Of a stretch of DNA of 64,000 nt, positions 24,259-34,637 are shown one piece after another; positions within the stretch are counted from its first letter, which is position 1; each line of letters begins with the position of its first letter. Below the pieces are notes generated by a model, which did no database searches, had not been told where the DNA came from, and saw nothing but the letters and a program-made list of their open reading frames with translations. The stretch comes from Juglans regia (taxonomy: Eukaryota; Streptophyta; Magnoliopsida; Fagales; Juglandaceae), in assembly GCF_001411555.2 (NCBI RefSeq), contig NC_049903.1, positions 26,610,270 through 26,674,269 on the forward strand, read 5' to 3'. The translations under genes and the position numbers were made by a program.

Positions 24259-24306
24259 TCCTTAATACAGGTTATGTTTTCCAAAAAAAAAAAAAACAAA
24301 GTCCAC

Positions 24307-24473
24307 GGGTAAAAGCTCTAAAGCCAAAACTATATTTCTAATAGTAATCTCATCTAAGCATTCCACGAGATGTTATTAATATTGAAGAGGTATCTAGTTG
24401 CATTCTCTCTCCTGTAACAAGTGGGCTTCCTTAATAAAACTCGCTACTTTTTCCATAAAAAAAGAGTAGGTTA

Positions 24474-24517
<44 letters not shown>

Positions 24518-25739
24518 AGTAGGTTACAAAATCTGAATTTCTGAATATAACGATCCGATCCAATAATATTTTATAGGAGAGTTTTATTGGGGTAGTAATT
24601 AGTTTTAAAAGTCCAAAAAAATATTTATTAGACAATTGAGCGTATATTGGAGTCAAGATTAGACTCATTAAAATTATTGAATTTTGAGCCCATGAAATAA
24701 ACCCAAACCAGTTCGGTTCAATGCATGGTTTAGAGTTACATGTTGGTTTCTCCATAACTCTAAACCATTCTCCACTTGCCACTAGGATTCACGTCCCAAT
24801 AGAATTATCTTCCAACAGGGTTAAAATTCTACAGTTCTTTTCGTCCTAAATTTCTAAACCAGACTACCCTCTATACATATCTATATATATGTGTCTTTCC
24901 AACTCGTTAGCATCCACTATTTTTCTCCCTTACAAAATCAGGGTTGACGCAAGTTTACTTTATTTTCTCAACAAGCCCCTGATTTCATGCACATTGTCAA
25001 TGTCTCCCTCTTCAAGCCACACTCCTCACAACAAAAACCATCAAACTCCATTATTCAAGCCGCACATTGCACACCCAAACCGTAAGCCACTTTAATTTTC
25101 ACTGAGAGCCAAAGCAACAACCAAATGTGTTCACGCAACGTAGCTACACCGCAAGTCAACCATGTTGAAAACCACCCAACCTCGTGTGTGTGCAACCTTG
25201 CACAGAGAACCACCAAGCTTTGCACCGTCAAAAACTCAGCCCTCTTCCTCCACACACAACTGACGCAACCCATGCACGAATGAGAGTTATACAAGTGTGT
25301 CTTGTATATACAATTAATTTTCAAATTTGTCCTAATTTAAGGTTTTCTTAATGAGTTATAAGTCTAAAACAAGTGTGTCTTGCATGAATGGGAAATGAAT
25401 GTACAAGCTACAATGCAGCATGTTGCCATGACAAGTTGGGATAACATAGAGATATTGAAATTGAAATTCACGTCAATTGAGCATTGCCTAAATCGATTGT
25501 TGTTGGGAATTAGCAAAAAATAGAGGAAGGATGAGAAGATTTATCCAAGAAATTGGTTTGCTAAGGCAGTATAAGAGAGTCAAACGACCCTTATGCACCA
25601 TATGAAGTTGCTACAAAACAGTAGATATAAAAGCGCAATCCTTGAAGAGAATGTGATGGCGAGTATTAAATAAAGTAGAGAAAGTCAAGGAAATAAGAAA
25701 GAAGAAAATAAAATAGGAAATAATAAGAAAGAACATGAT
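24307..25739. other. Intergenic region with a TA microsatellite
   Basis: No gene recognised. A TA tract (about 24476-24515) is bracketed by AGAGTAGGTTAC at 24464-24475 and again at 24518-24529. The stretch near 24,390-24,462 (TTAATAAAACTCGC ... CCATAAAAAAA) may be an old LINE tail. Confidence 0.45.
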
Positions 25740-26630
25740 GGCTAGTAAACCCTAACTTAATTTAGGGTTTTCCTAAATTAATCCCTAAATTAATTTAGGA
25801 TTTCAGAGTTTAGGGTTCCAATCTGAAACCCTAAACTAATTTAGGGGTTTCAATCTTGAAACTCCTAACATAATTAAAGGTTTCGGATTGGAACCCTAAA
25901 TTAGTTTAGGGTTCCAATCTGAAACCCTAAAGTCACAAAATCACACAAAAGAATTAACACAAACATCGAAACACATGCAAAAATTGAATCTCCACAGCAA
26001 ATAATTCACAATGACACAATCTCATCCTCCAACTCCTCCATTTAATCTCATCCTTCGTCCAATCTCCATAATTCAACAAAAAAAAAAAAAAAACACATTT
26101 CAGATTCAATTAACTTACCTTCGGTGATGAAGATGTAGAACGATGGTGAAGGTGTAGTGCGTACGACGAACGAACGAAGATGGAGCAGATGATGATGTGA
26201 GAGAGAGAGAGAGAGAGAGAGAGGGCTGAAAGTTGGTCGGTTCGGAACTGAGAAACTGACCGGACCGAACCGAGATTGAGACCGGTTGATCTCGGTCCAT
26301 GAAATAGAGAACTGAAAGTTTTCGGTCTGGTCCCAGGGTGGGGTTTTTCCACCCCGAACTAGATTGGACTGATCGAATAGTACAATAAAAAAAATATTAT
26401 ATATATTATTTATATAATAATTTTATAATTCATTATGTAATTTTTATCTAACTTATCACCATTTACAATATAAAATTTTAAATATGTAAATTGTAATTAC
26501 AAATTAATATTAATATAATTAACTAATGTATGATATGAATATCAATTAACTAACCTATCACCAATTCACCATTAACTAATTACTGACATCTACATCTAAT
26601 TACAGTTCTAATTTATTAGATAAATTTTCG

Positions 26631-27134
26631 TAGGGGTGCTACCCGCACCATATAGTGCAGGGACACCCCCTTGCCCCTTGCCTCGCACCATGCGGGGGGA
26701 GGATTTCCAACCCTGGCCCGGGTTGGGGGGCAGAGTAAGTCTCACATTGCTTAAATATGACTATTGTATTTCATTGACCTCTTATATAAAGGTTGACCTA
26801 TGAGGTCAAGGTAATCCATTAACTTGAATTCAACTTCAATTTTTTAACAAATTATATATATCAGTCTCACATTGCTTAAGTATGACTATTGTATTTCATT
26901 TACCTCTTATACAAAGGTTGGCCTATGAAGTCAAGGCAATCCATTAACTTGAATTCAACTTCAATCTTTTAACAAATTATATATATATATATATATATAC
27001 ACAATATATTTATATAAATATTAAAAATATAATTTTTTATATTAAATATGGGAAGGGTGCGAAGCAGCGCCTCATTGGGGTCATCTCGCCCATGCGGGGG
27101 CTGGGTAGGGGCAGGCCCCCGCTGCCCACCGCTA
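26631..27134. mobile_element. 504-bp hAT MITE with near-perfect 8-bp TSD
   Basis: It starts TAGGGGTGCTACCCGC and ends GCTGCCCACCGCTA, matching the ends of the 33928-37963 element. AATTTTCG (26623-26630) precedes it and AATTTTTG (27135-27142) follows it, 7 of 8 identical, as expected for a hAT target duplication. It has no transposase. GC-rich ends enclose an AT-rich core that carries a 125-bp tandem duplication. Confidence 0.75.
26739..26988. repeat. 125-bp tandem duplication inside the hAT MITE
   Basis: Copies 26739-26863 and 26864-26988 both begin GTCTCACATTGCTTAA and share CCATTAACTTGAATTCAACT with few substitutions. The second copy extends into a TA tract. Confidence 0.85.
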
Positions 27135-27790
27135 AATTTTTGTAAAATACCTAATATAATTATTTATTAATCATATACAAAATGTAAAAACTAAAAATTT
27201 TAATATATAAACAATTATCATAATACATTGACATATTCTAAGTTAGTAACAAATTAACAATTAAAATCATCAATATAATTATAATTAATTATTTTTTAAT
27301 TAGTTAGTTACATAATCTACATTAATAATTCACTTAATTTTAATTTAGTAATTTAAATAAATTTTTTTATTAATTTATCTCAAAAAAAAGAAGAAAAAAA
27401 ATAAAAAATAATTAGGCTGAACCGAGCCGATAACTACCAGTCAGGTCCCTATAGATGTTCGGTCTGAGAAAAATGATTTCGGCCCGTCACCCCTCGGACT
27501 GGACCTAACCGGACCGATCGATTTACACCTCTAGAGAGAGAGAGAGAGAGAGAGAGATTTCAGAGATCAGAGGTTAAAGAGAGTTTGAGAGAAGGGGCCA
27601 AGGGAGGGGGAGTCTGACAAAACGATGTCATTTTATGACTCGAATTTTTTTTATATAAGTACATATATATTTATAATATAAATATATATTATATGCGGGG
27701 CGGTGGAAAATCGAGGTGGGGTTGGGCATCCTCTGTCCCTAGCCTCCACTGGAGGGCCAAATGTGGGGGGCGCGCATCTGGCAGCACGAA

Positions 27791-28302
27791 TCCTTATTAA
27801 AGTTCTAATCTCTAAAAGATAAATTGCCTCTAAAAGAATAAATTACCTCTAAAAGTTTTACAAAATGATAAACATCCTTATTAATTAAAGTTAGTTTTTA
27901 GAAGTAAAGAATCTTTAAAGAAGATAAAATTATGATTTTAAAAAACAAATTTTGAAAAAATATAATTTAGGTTTTTAAAAATTAATTATCACTTTTTTAT
28001 ATATAATTTTCTTTAATCTGAAAAAATATATTTAAATTTCAAGTTTTTTATATTTTATACTTTTTATAATTATTTTATAAAATTTTCATTTCTTAAGGTT
28101 TTACAGTTTTTAAATATTTTGTTTTAATCATTACTCACATTATAAATTTAAGCAATTTGGTGTTGAAGAAATATTTGCACGAAGGAATCTATTTAATTAG
28201 AGGAATCCCCCTACAGTAACAACTTAGGCCAAGCCATTGGAGATTGAAGATTCTTTATAATCCTTTTATCTCTCTTCTTATTTATGGGAATAATTTATTT
28301 TT
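27791..28302. other. AT-rich intergenic stretch, nothing recognised
   Basis: Strongly AT-rich with long A and T runs. No coding similarity or clear repeat. Confidence 0.5.
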
Positions 28303-28349
28303 GAGTAATGCTACATGTATTTACAACTTACAACTTTACTAATTTTTAG

Positions 28350-28570
28350 TATATCAATAGCTAACACGTGAATAATTAAATTTTTTTATAAGTTTTTTTT
28401 TTAAGTACACCTATCATTTCTCTTGATGATTCTATTATAATGTAGCCCAATGCCACGATAAATATTTATTATTTAGGGGAAATACAAATGTTAACTGTAC
28501 TTAAAAAAAATTTATAAAAAACTTATATGTCGCCTATATGTCAGCTATTAATAGCTACTAAAGAAACACG
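28350..28570. repeat. Imperfect inverted repeat (foldback), 28.4 kb
   Basis: The left arm (AATAGCTAACACGTGAATAA ... TTTTTTAAGTACACC) is complementary to the right arm, whose reverse complement reads AATAGCTGACATATAGGCG ... TTTTTTTAAGTACAG. The leading GAGTAATGCTAC at about 28303 is shared with repeats at 29.5 and 60.3 kb. Probably a MITE. Confidence 0.45.
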
Positions 28571-29493
28571 TTTTATTTTAATTTTGTTATTATTAATCGC
28601 TACTACAGATATAATATAAGATGGAGATAAATTATTGGTATAAATAAATATATTTATTTATCAATATATAAAATATACAATTAATGTGGAATCCCAAATA
28701 TATCATTCGTGATGGGCGTTGGCAATGAAAAAATGGTGTCTACTCTTAGGTCGAGGGTGGCCAGCAACCACTTTCAGGCCATATTCTATGATTCTAGTGT
28801 TGGAAATGACCGGTTCTAACAACAAAAGCTATTACCAAGTCTAAATTTTGACTAGAACTTCAAGTTTTGGCTATAACGTTAACTTTTTTGGCTATAACGT
28901 TAACTTTTAGTTAGATAAATCCATATTAAATTAGTCATCTTAAAGTCTAAATAATAATATAATATTAGATATTTTAATAATATTTTATAAATACACTCAA
29001 TATATTAATTAATAATTTAATTTTTATTTAAAATTTTTATTTTTCAAATATTTTCTTCCTCAAACTAATCATCCAACAAACATATTTTAGAATTGCTGTC
29101 ATTCATTGACTAATATAAGTAGTAGTTTGCCACTAAAAACCAACAATATACAAACTGGAACAGACGAAGAGCGAGTGAAGAGCGAGGTTCCCAACTTTTC
29201 AAGCTTCTAGCGTGAAGAGAGAAGGGAATATGCCGGAAAGAGAGAGGGGGACAAAAAGAATAAAATAAACGTTCAATCATTCCATAGTATCTCACTAAGT
29301 ATGACTAGGGAGATAAATTCACTGTAAGCTCAAAGTTAAGAGAATATACATTTGACTAGTCAAATGTAAGAATTTTAACTCAAACAAATGTAAAATTTAG
29401 AGTTCACTGGCATTTTGGCTAGATCAATGCCAGTGTTCTAAGCGACGATTAGATTAATTTTATGTTGTGGTTTCTTTGATTCTTTTTTTTTGC

Positions 29494-29668
29494 GAGTAAT
29501 GCTACATACAGTTGTGAAGTGCGTAAGCGTCGTGTAATCACTTTATTCAGAGAATAAGATTCAATTTGAAAAATTAATTTTCTTTTCCTGTGGATCTTGT
29601 ATTTATTCACTTTTTTCAAAGTGATTGTGCAATGCTTGCACACTTATGATTGCAACTATCATTTCTTT
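29494..29668. mobile_element. Foldback MITE copy (29.5 kb)
   Basis: It begins GAGTAATGCTACATACAG and continues AAGCGTCGTGTAATCAC. The reverse complement of the right part reads GATAGTTGCAATCATAAGTG ... GCATTGCACAATCACTTT, so the element folds back on itself. It resembles the 16450-16622 copy. Confidence 0.5.
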
Positions 29669-30169
29669 TTTTTAGCTAGCAGCAGAAAATGGTATAGCCT
29701 AGATTGCCTAGTAGGAGGATATTTTAAAAATAATTAACATCTTGTTGTAAAATTAAAAAGAAGAAATAAAAGAATTGAAAGACACAATATATGAAACTAA
29801 TTTTTTAGGAATTCAATATTATTTATCTTTGAATTTTTTGATGTGTGTCTACAAATGATCCTAAAGACACCATTTTATAGGCATAGGACGATAAAGAATA
29901 TGAATGGATGATACATGAATCAATAAGATACATTGATGAATTTAGAAATTCAAAGAGTTGGTACATGAATGGAAATTCCAAGAGTCGGTACATGAATGAG
30001 CTAGAATTCTAAGAGGTGGGAACCAAATAGCCATCCACCAAATTCATGTATGCATTTATAACACATTATAGTTTTTAGTTGTTTTTAATGTTTATAATTT
30101 ATAATTTTAGATTCTTCATTTTAAAAAATTTTAATTAAATGTATTGTTTGCTTATTATAAAATAGGTAC

Positions 30170-30368
30170 GCCTGGTTTGTTTTTACAAACCATCTCATCT
30201 AATTTAAACATTATAATTTTTTTTCTAAACTTTCAAATAAAATATAAAAAATAATTCAATTTTTTGAAATTTCAAAACAAAAATTTATATTAAAGAATAA
30301 TATTCTAACAATATTTTATTCAATTTTTAACTTTCATTTCATCTTATCTATCTAACTAAACAAATGCT
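30170..30368. mobile_element. GATGA-family MITE-like element, 30.2 kb
   Basis: It starts CCTGGTTTGTTTTTACAAACC then ATCTCATC units, and ends TTCATCTTATCTATCTAAC then TAAACAAATG, with the AT-rich body common to the family. Confidence 0.5.
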
Positions 30369-30422
30369 TAAATTGGGGTTGTAAAACTTATGTTTTAATC
30401 TGACAACAGCTGCACCCTACAA

Positions 30423-30548
30423 CTCGTTTGGATACAGAGGTGAGATGAAACCATTTCACCCATCTCATCTCATCTAATTTTAACTAATAATTTTACTACT
30501 ATTTATATATTATCTTAACTCATCTCATCTCACTATCCAAACATGTCC
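30423..30548. mobile_element. Short GATGA-family MITE, 30.4 kb
   Basis: It runs from CTCGTTTGGATACAGAGG to CTATCCAAACATGTCC. GTTTGGATA at the left pairs with TATCCAAAC at the right as a terminal inverted repeat, with CATCTCATCTCATC blocks inside each end. Confidence 0.6.
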
Positions 30549-30779
30549 TATATAAAAGGATAAATTCAAGTATTGCATGTGAATATTTTAAAATGTTGCT
30601 TTACATTAGGATTAAAGGAGACTCTTACATATCGAGAATTCTCGTCGAAATGTGTAAATTTTTTTTAAATAATTGTTTTAATTTTATAATATTTGAAAAA
30701 AATTCATATAAATATTAAAAATACTTATTTAGTTATTAAATAAAAAAATAACGTGGATATTCTCAATAGTACTGATTTG

Positions 30780-32763
30780 GATTAATCTCACATTCTCACC
30801 ATCATTTACAAATCGAAAACTCTACTCAACCTCCGGTTCTCTAACCGCACCCCACACTCCTGACGTGGCCAAACCCGGTTCTTACCCATGTCACGGTTCT
30901 TGCTCAACTCAATCTCGAGCTGCTTCACTCTCCCTCTTCTCCCTCAGACATACATCTCACTCGACTCGACACAACGCATCTCCCTCTTCGAGCCGCATCT
31001 CCCTCTTCGAGCCTCAGAACTCGCACCCTCGTTCTCCCTCAGACCTCTGAACTCTCCCTCTCGAACCTCATACTCTTCTCTCTCATGCCTTCTTTCTCAC
31101 CCCGATGCCCTAACCCCAAAATCTCCCAAACCCTAGAAAATTTCAGCAACATTTCCTCGGTACATCTAACTCGAAGACCTTTTGTCTCTTTCACCCCTTC
31201 TCTCTCCCCCCTTCAGCCCCAAGTCGATGGACCGATTCACCATAACCTTTGAAGACCCATCTCCCTCACCCCTTCAGTAGAAGAAATCTTCATCAAAGGT
31301 ATTTTTTTTTCCAATTCGTTTTAAATGTCTACCTTTGTGTCAATGATGCGTCTGTCTCTCTCAGAGTTCTGCATTATTTTTGGAGACACAGGGACCGATT
31401 CACCACAACATTTTGAAGACCCATCTCCCTCACCCCTTAGTTTGAAGAAATCTCCGTGAAAGGTAAGTTTTTTTTCCAATTCGTTTGAAATGTCTACCTT
31501 TGTGTTAATGCTGCATCTCTTTCTCTCAAAGTTTCTGCATTTGTTTTGGAGACACACTTTAATGGGACTCACTTCTCAGTCACACATGTTTACACATTAA
31601 ATTCTGGATTTTTTTTATGCTTTGCATATGAATTCCAATGTTAATGGCCGTGTATCATTTATATGGTACAATGCACAAAAGCAAAAGCCAACTGAAAACC
31701 CTAGGAGTTTTTGTACTCCAAACAAAAACCCCTTTAGAAATTAGGTTACATCCCTTATAAATTACATTTTGTTTTTGTAAAAGCTCTCTGTTATGAACTA
31801 TGTTAAGTGTTGAATGTAAATAATTGCCAAGTAAACAGTTAGCAATTTGCCAAAATATTTTATGCCAAATAGTTTTGTTAGTTGTAGCTAAATCTTATGT
31901 CTGTATTAATTTGTATTTTAGTAAATTATATGCCTCTTCTTGGCTGTTTAAAACAATTCTCTCATGATCTCATTGTACTTATGCTAGTGTGTAGTTGAGG
32001 TCGGCTGCATATGTGACACAATTTTATTTTTCGTTACTGGTCATCAAGTTACTGATAATTATTTCAATGATTCCACTATTGCCAAAAGAAAATTAAGGCA
32101 AGGACATTTCATCACGTTCTTGCTAGTGCATTCCATTCATAATTTTGTGCAATAGAATATAGATTTCTAATGCCAAAAGACTAGTAGCAGTATCATGAGA
32201 TTGAACATGCAAAAGCAATATCTTAATACAGAGATTGAAAACAAAAAAAAACTTACAAATCAAACCAAAAGGTACTGTGATAGTCTATAATTTTTGTATC
32301 AATAAGGCAGGCCAAGCATGTCTTAAACAAATTAATAACCTAAGAAATCTGACTCTCCCACAATCATATAGTTCATGTAAGATCCAAACAACTCAAACAC
32401 AAGAGTTTTGAAAACACTCCTTGCCTTCTTTTCACTCTCTGCAGTTTTCTAGTACAAAATATACAATAAGTTGGTCTATTTTGTTCTAATTGTGTTGTTC
32501 ATAACATATCTGTTAAAATATTTACTTGATCATCCAGTCTCAAGGAAAAAATAAACTGATCATTTAGATTGTTTGCAATCTTCATTTCTTGTTGTGCATT
32601 GCTATTTGCTCTGGCTACATGAGATCCTCTTGAGACTGTTCTTATCCCTGTTTGCTGTCAAAAGTTCCATAGCTTTCAGCTAAACCATGAATATGGTGGT
32701 AATTACTAATAAATGTGTCCTCTTGCCCACAAAGTAGGGTTAATTAATACTGCATGTCAATAT
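30780..32763 (+). other. CT-rich leader-like region and flanking non-coding sequence
   Basis: From about 30,820 to 31,300 the + strand is rich in CTCCCTCTTC and ACCCCTTC motifs, like the 5' UTR or promoter-proximal part of a plant gene. Short open frames here look like nothing known. After the tandem repeat at 31230-31556 the sequence turns AT-rich. It could be an old leader of the GRF pseudogene at 39.5 kb, because the 32.76-33.49 kb block is duplicated just upstream of that gene. This link is inference. Confidence 0.35.
31230..31556. repeat. 163-bp tandem duplication
   Basis: Copies 31230-31392 and 31393-31556 both start GACCGATTCACCA and share GAAGACCCATCTCCCTCACC and TGTCTACCTTTGTGT. They show about a dozen or more differences. 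Confidence 0.85.
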
Positions 32764-33493
32764 CACAGTGTTGTTTATACACTCACTAAAAATGGAAAAC
32801 ATTTTTCTCTTTATTTTCTCATGTTATTATTTTGTTTAGAAAGAATTCATCAAAACTCATGTCCACATCTAATGTAATGTTATAGTTGAGTATTCTAGAA
32901 GAAAATCATTACATTTTTTCATTATCTACATATCAAATCCATGTTCCACTAAATTAAAGTAGTCTGAAGATACATGGACATCGTTGAAATATTACTTTGC
33001 TGTAGCATTCTATATTGCTTAACCTTTATATTGCTAAAGCAGGAAAGTTCGTCCATATTTTACCTGAATTTTCTGGATATTTTTGCTGTTCAGTTTTATA
33101 TAACTTAATTTTTTTTGGCTTATTTAGTTTCTTTTGGTATGCTATTCTATATTGCTTAATCTTTATACACCCTAAAGCAGGAAAGTTTGTCCATATTTTA
33201 CCTGAATTTTCTTGATATTTTTGTTGTTCTGTTCTATATCACTTTTTTTTTTTTCTGCTTATTTAGTTTTTTTTTTTTTTTATTGGTATGCTAAAGCAGG
33301 ACTAGAAGTAAGGTTGGATCAGTACTTATTTATTTCGTTAGTTGTGGAGTTTAGATGGGACACCAAACCAGGGCCTATTGAAATCAGGAATTTACGGTTG
33401 GATCTTTAAATTTTTGTAATTTTTAAGTCGACTTTGGTTTATCTAGAGACTGAGGTGATGGGCAGTTTCTGTTTTGAAAGACAGAAACTTTTA
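32764..33493. repeat. Duplicated segment, copy A
   Basis: It shares long blocks with 38461-39083: AGAAAGAATTCATCAAA, TCATTACATTTTTTCATTAT, AGTCTGAAGATACATGGACA, GTTGTGGAGTTTAGATGGGA and TGTTTTGAAAGACAGAAACT. Copy A contains an extra internal repeat of about 135 bp (TTGCTTAA ... CCATATTTTACCTGAATTTT, seen at about 33,014 and 33,154) that copy B has once. Confidence 0.85.
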
Positions 33494-33730
33494 AGAAATG
33501 TGTCCTCTTGCCCACAAAACAGGGATAAGAACTGTCTCAAGAGGATCTCATTTATCGGTTTGAAATCAGTTGTAGGACTTTAAGGCAATCTTGTGATCAT
33601 GACATTCCTTGATGATCTGTACCTAGATGACTATCCAAGTGAAAGAAGAATCAATAAAAATCTGAAGATTAATAATGGTGGAAATTATATACATGTTTAC
33701 CCCAGATTCATATATAATATACTTTTCAAA

Positions 33731-33766
<36 letters not shown>

Positions 33767-33768
33767 AT
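33731..33768. repeat. CT microsatellite
   Basis: A CT repeat tract with one T interruption, just upstream of the hAT element. Confidence 0.9.
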
Positions 33769-34637
33769 GTGAGATGAATATATATGTAGAATATCTGCAT
33801 ATATACAAACACAAGAAACAATACTAGTACTGGCGAAATTAAAAGATAGAGAATCTATTGGAGTGCGTTTTGGCAAATTAAATGGATAGATAGAGGAATG
33901 GTTTGGAAACGGCTTAGACGTTGCAGGTAGGGGTGCTACCCACCCCCTACGGGGCGGGGTAGCCCCCACCCTGTCTCCCACCCTTGCATGGGCGGGGGAG
34001 CGTTTTTCGACCCCGCCCTTGGAGTGCAGGGGTGGGGGACCCCATCCTAGATAATGGGGTGCGGGTGGAGGGGTCCCATCCCAGATAACGGGGTGCGGGT
34101 GGAGGGATCCTCCGCTGAAATGGGCTGAAAATGGCCCAGAAACAGCTTTTGGACCATTTTGGGCCCATAAAAATAGAAGTTTTTTTTTTTGAGAGTTTAA
34201 AAAAGAAAAAAAGACATGAATAAAAATAATATATACATACACAATTTTATATAATTAAGACTCTAATGAAGTACTACTATAGACTACAAGTCTACTATCT
34301 AATAAACTAATAAATAATAATAATAACTAAGCTATTACAAAAATAAAATTGAAAGTCTAAACAATTACAAAATTACAAAGAAAAAAGTGTCCAAGAGACA
34401 TTGTATCAACATTACAAAATTACAAATCAAATACATAATACGTACAACTGATTCAAATTTCAATATTCTAAGAAATTAATAATCTAAAAAAAGAGGTGAA
34501 CTGTTTGAGTCTTTAACTGTGACATTTGGGGCGGCCGAATGGGTAGTCTTTTAAGGCTTGCGCACATATTCATATTGTAGTAGAGGTAGACATCGTCTGA
34601 GTTGTCTCATGTGTTGCTACAACAATCAATACTACAA

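Larger units (their letters stand above)
18393..24294 (+). mobile_element. L1-type LINE with perfect 12-bp target-site duplication
   Basis: AACAAAGTCCAC occurs at 18381-18392, immediately before the element, and again at 24295-24306, directly after a poly(A) tail (about 24283-24294). Between them lie ORF1 (DUF4283 plus CCHC zinc knuckle) and ORF2 (endonuclease, reverse transcriptase, zf-RVT, RNase H), both degraded. The length of 5.9 kb fits a near full-length plant L1. A plastid 16S rRNA fragment lies between the ORFs. The intact duplication alongside many stops suggests a moderately old insertion or a copy that was already defective. Confidence 0.92.
25740..27790. mobile_element. Nested, non-autonomous hAT material
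   Basis: The left part (25740-26225) has the same order as the right end of the hAT at 33928-37963: palindromic AACCCTAA/TTAGGG stretch, a region rich in CACA and CTCCAATCTCC, a CTTACCTT splice-donor complement, then a GA tract. The right part (27533-27790) has a GA tract, an ACGATGTCATTTT motif, a TATA-rich stretch and a GC-rich end, again like that element. Between them are GGTCCGGTTCGG-type sequence, a 504-bp hAT MITE (26631-27134) and a terminus-like ACACCTCTA at about 27524-27532. I infer a hAT copy split by at least one further hAT-like insertion. Outer borders are uncertain. Confidence 0.55.

Noticed and set aside
25745..25930. Interstitial telomere repeats
   Set aside because: AACCCTAA and TTAGGG alternate in both orientations with varied spacers, unlike a head-to-tail telomere tract, and they recur at fixed positions in hAT copies.
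26110..26352. Minus-strand Ser/Leu-rich frames over a GA tract
   Set aside because: The frames consist largely of the translated GA/CT repeat and have no known similarity.
33697..34242. 181-codon minus-strand frame rich in Pro, Gly and Arg
   Set aside because: It lies over the GC-rich hAT end, the CT microsatellite and the element border. Composition explains the lack of stops.
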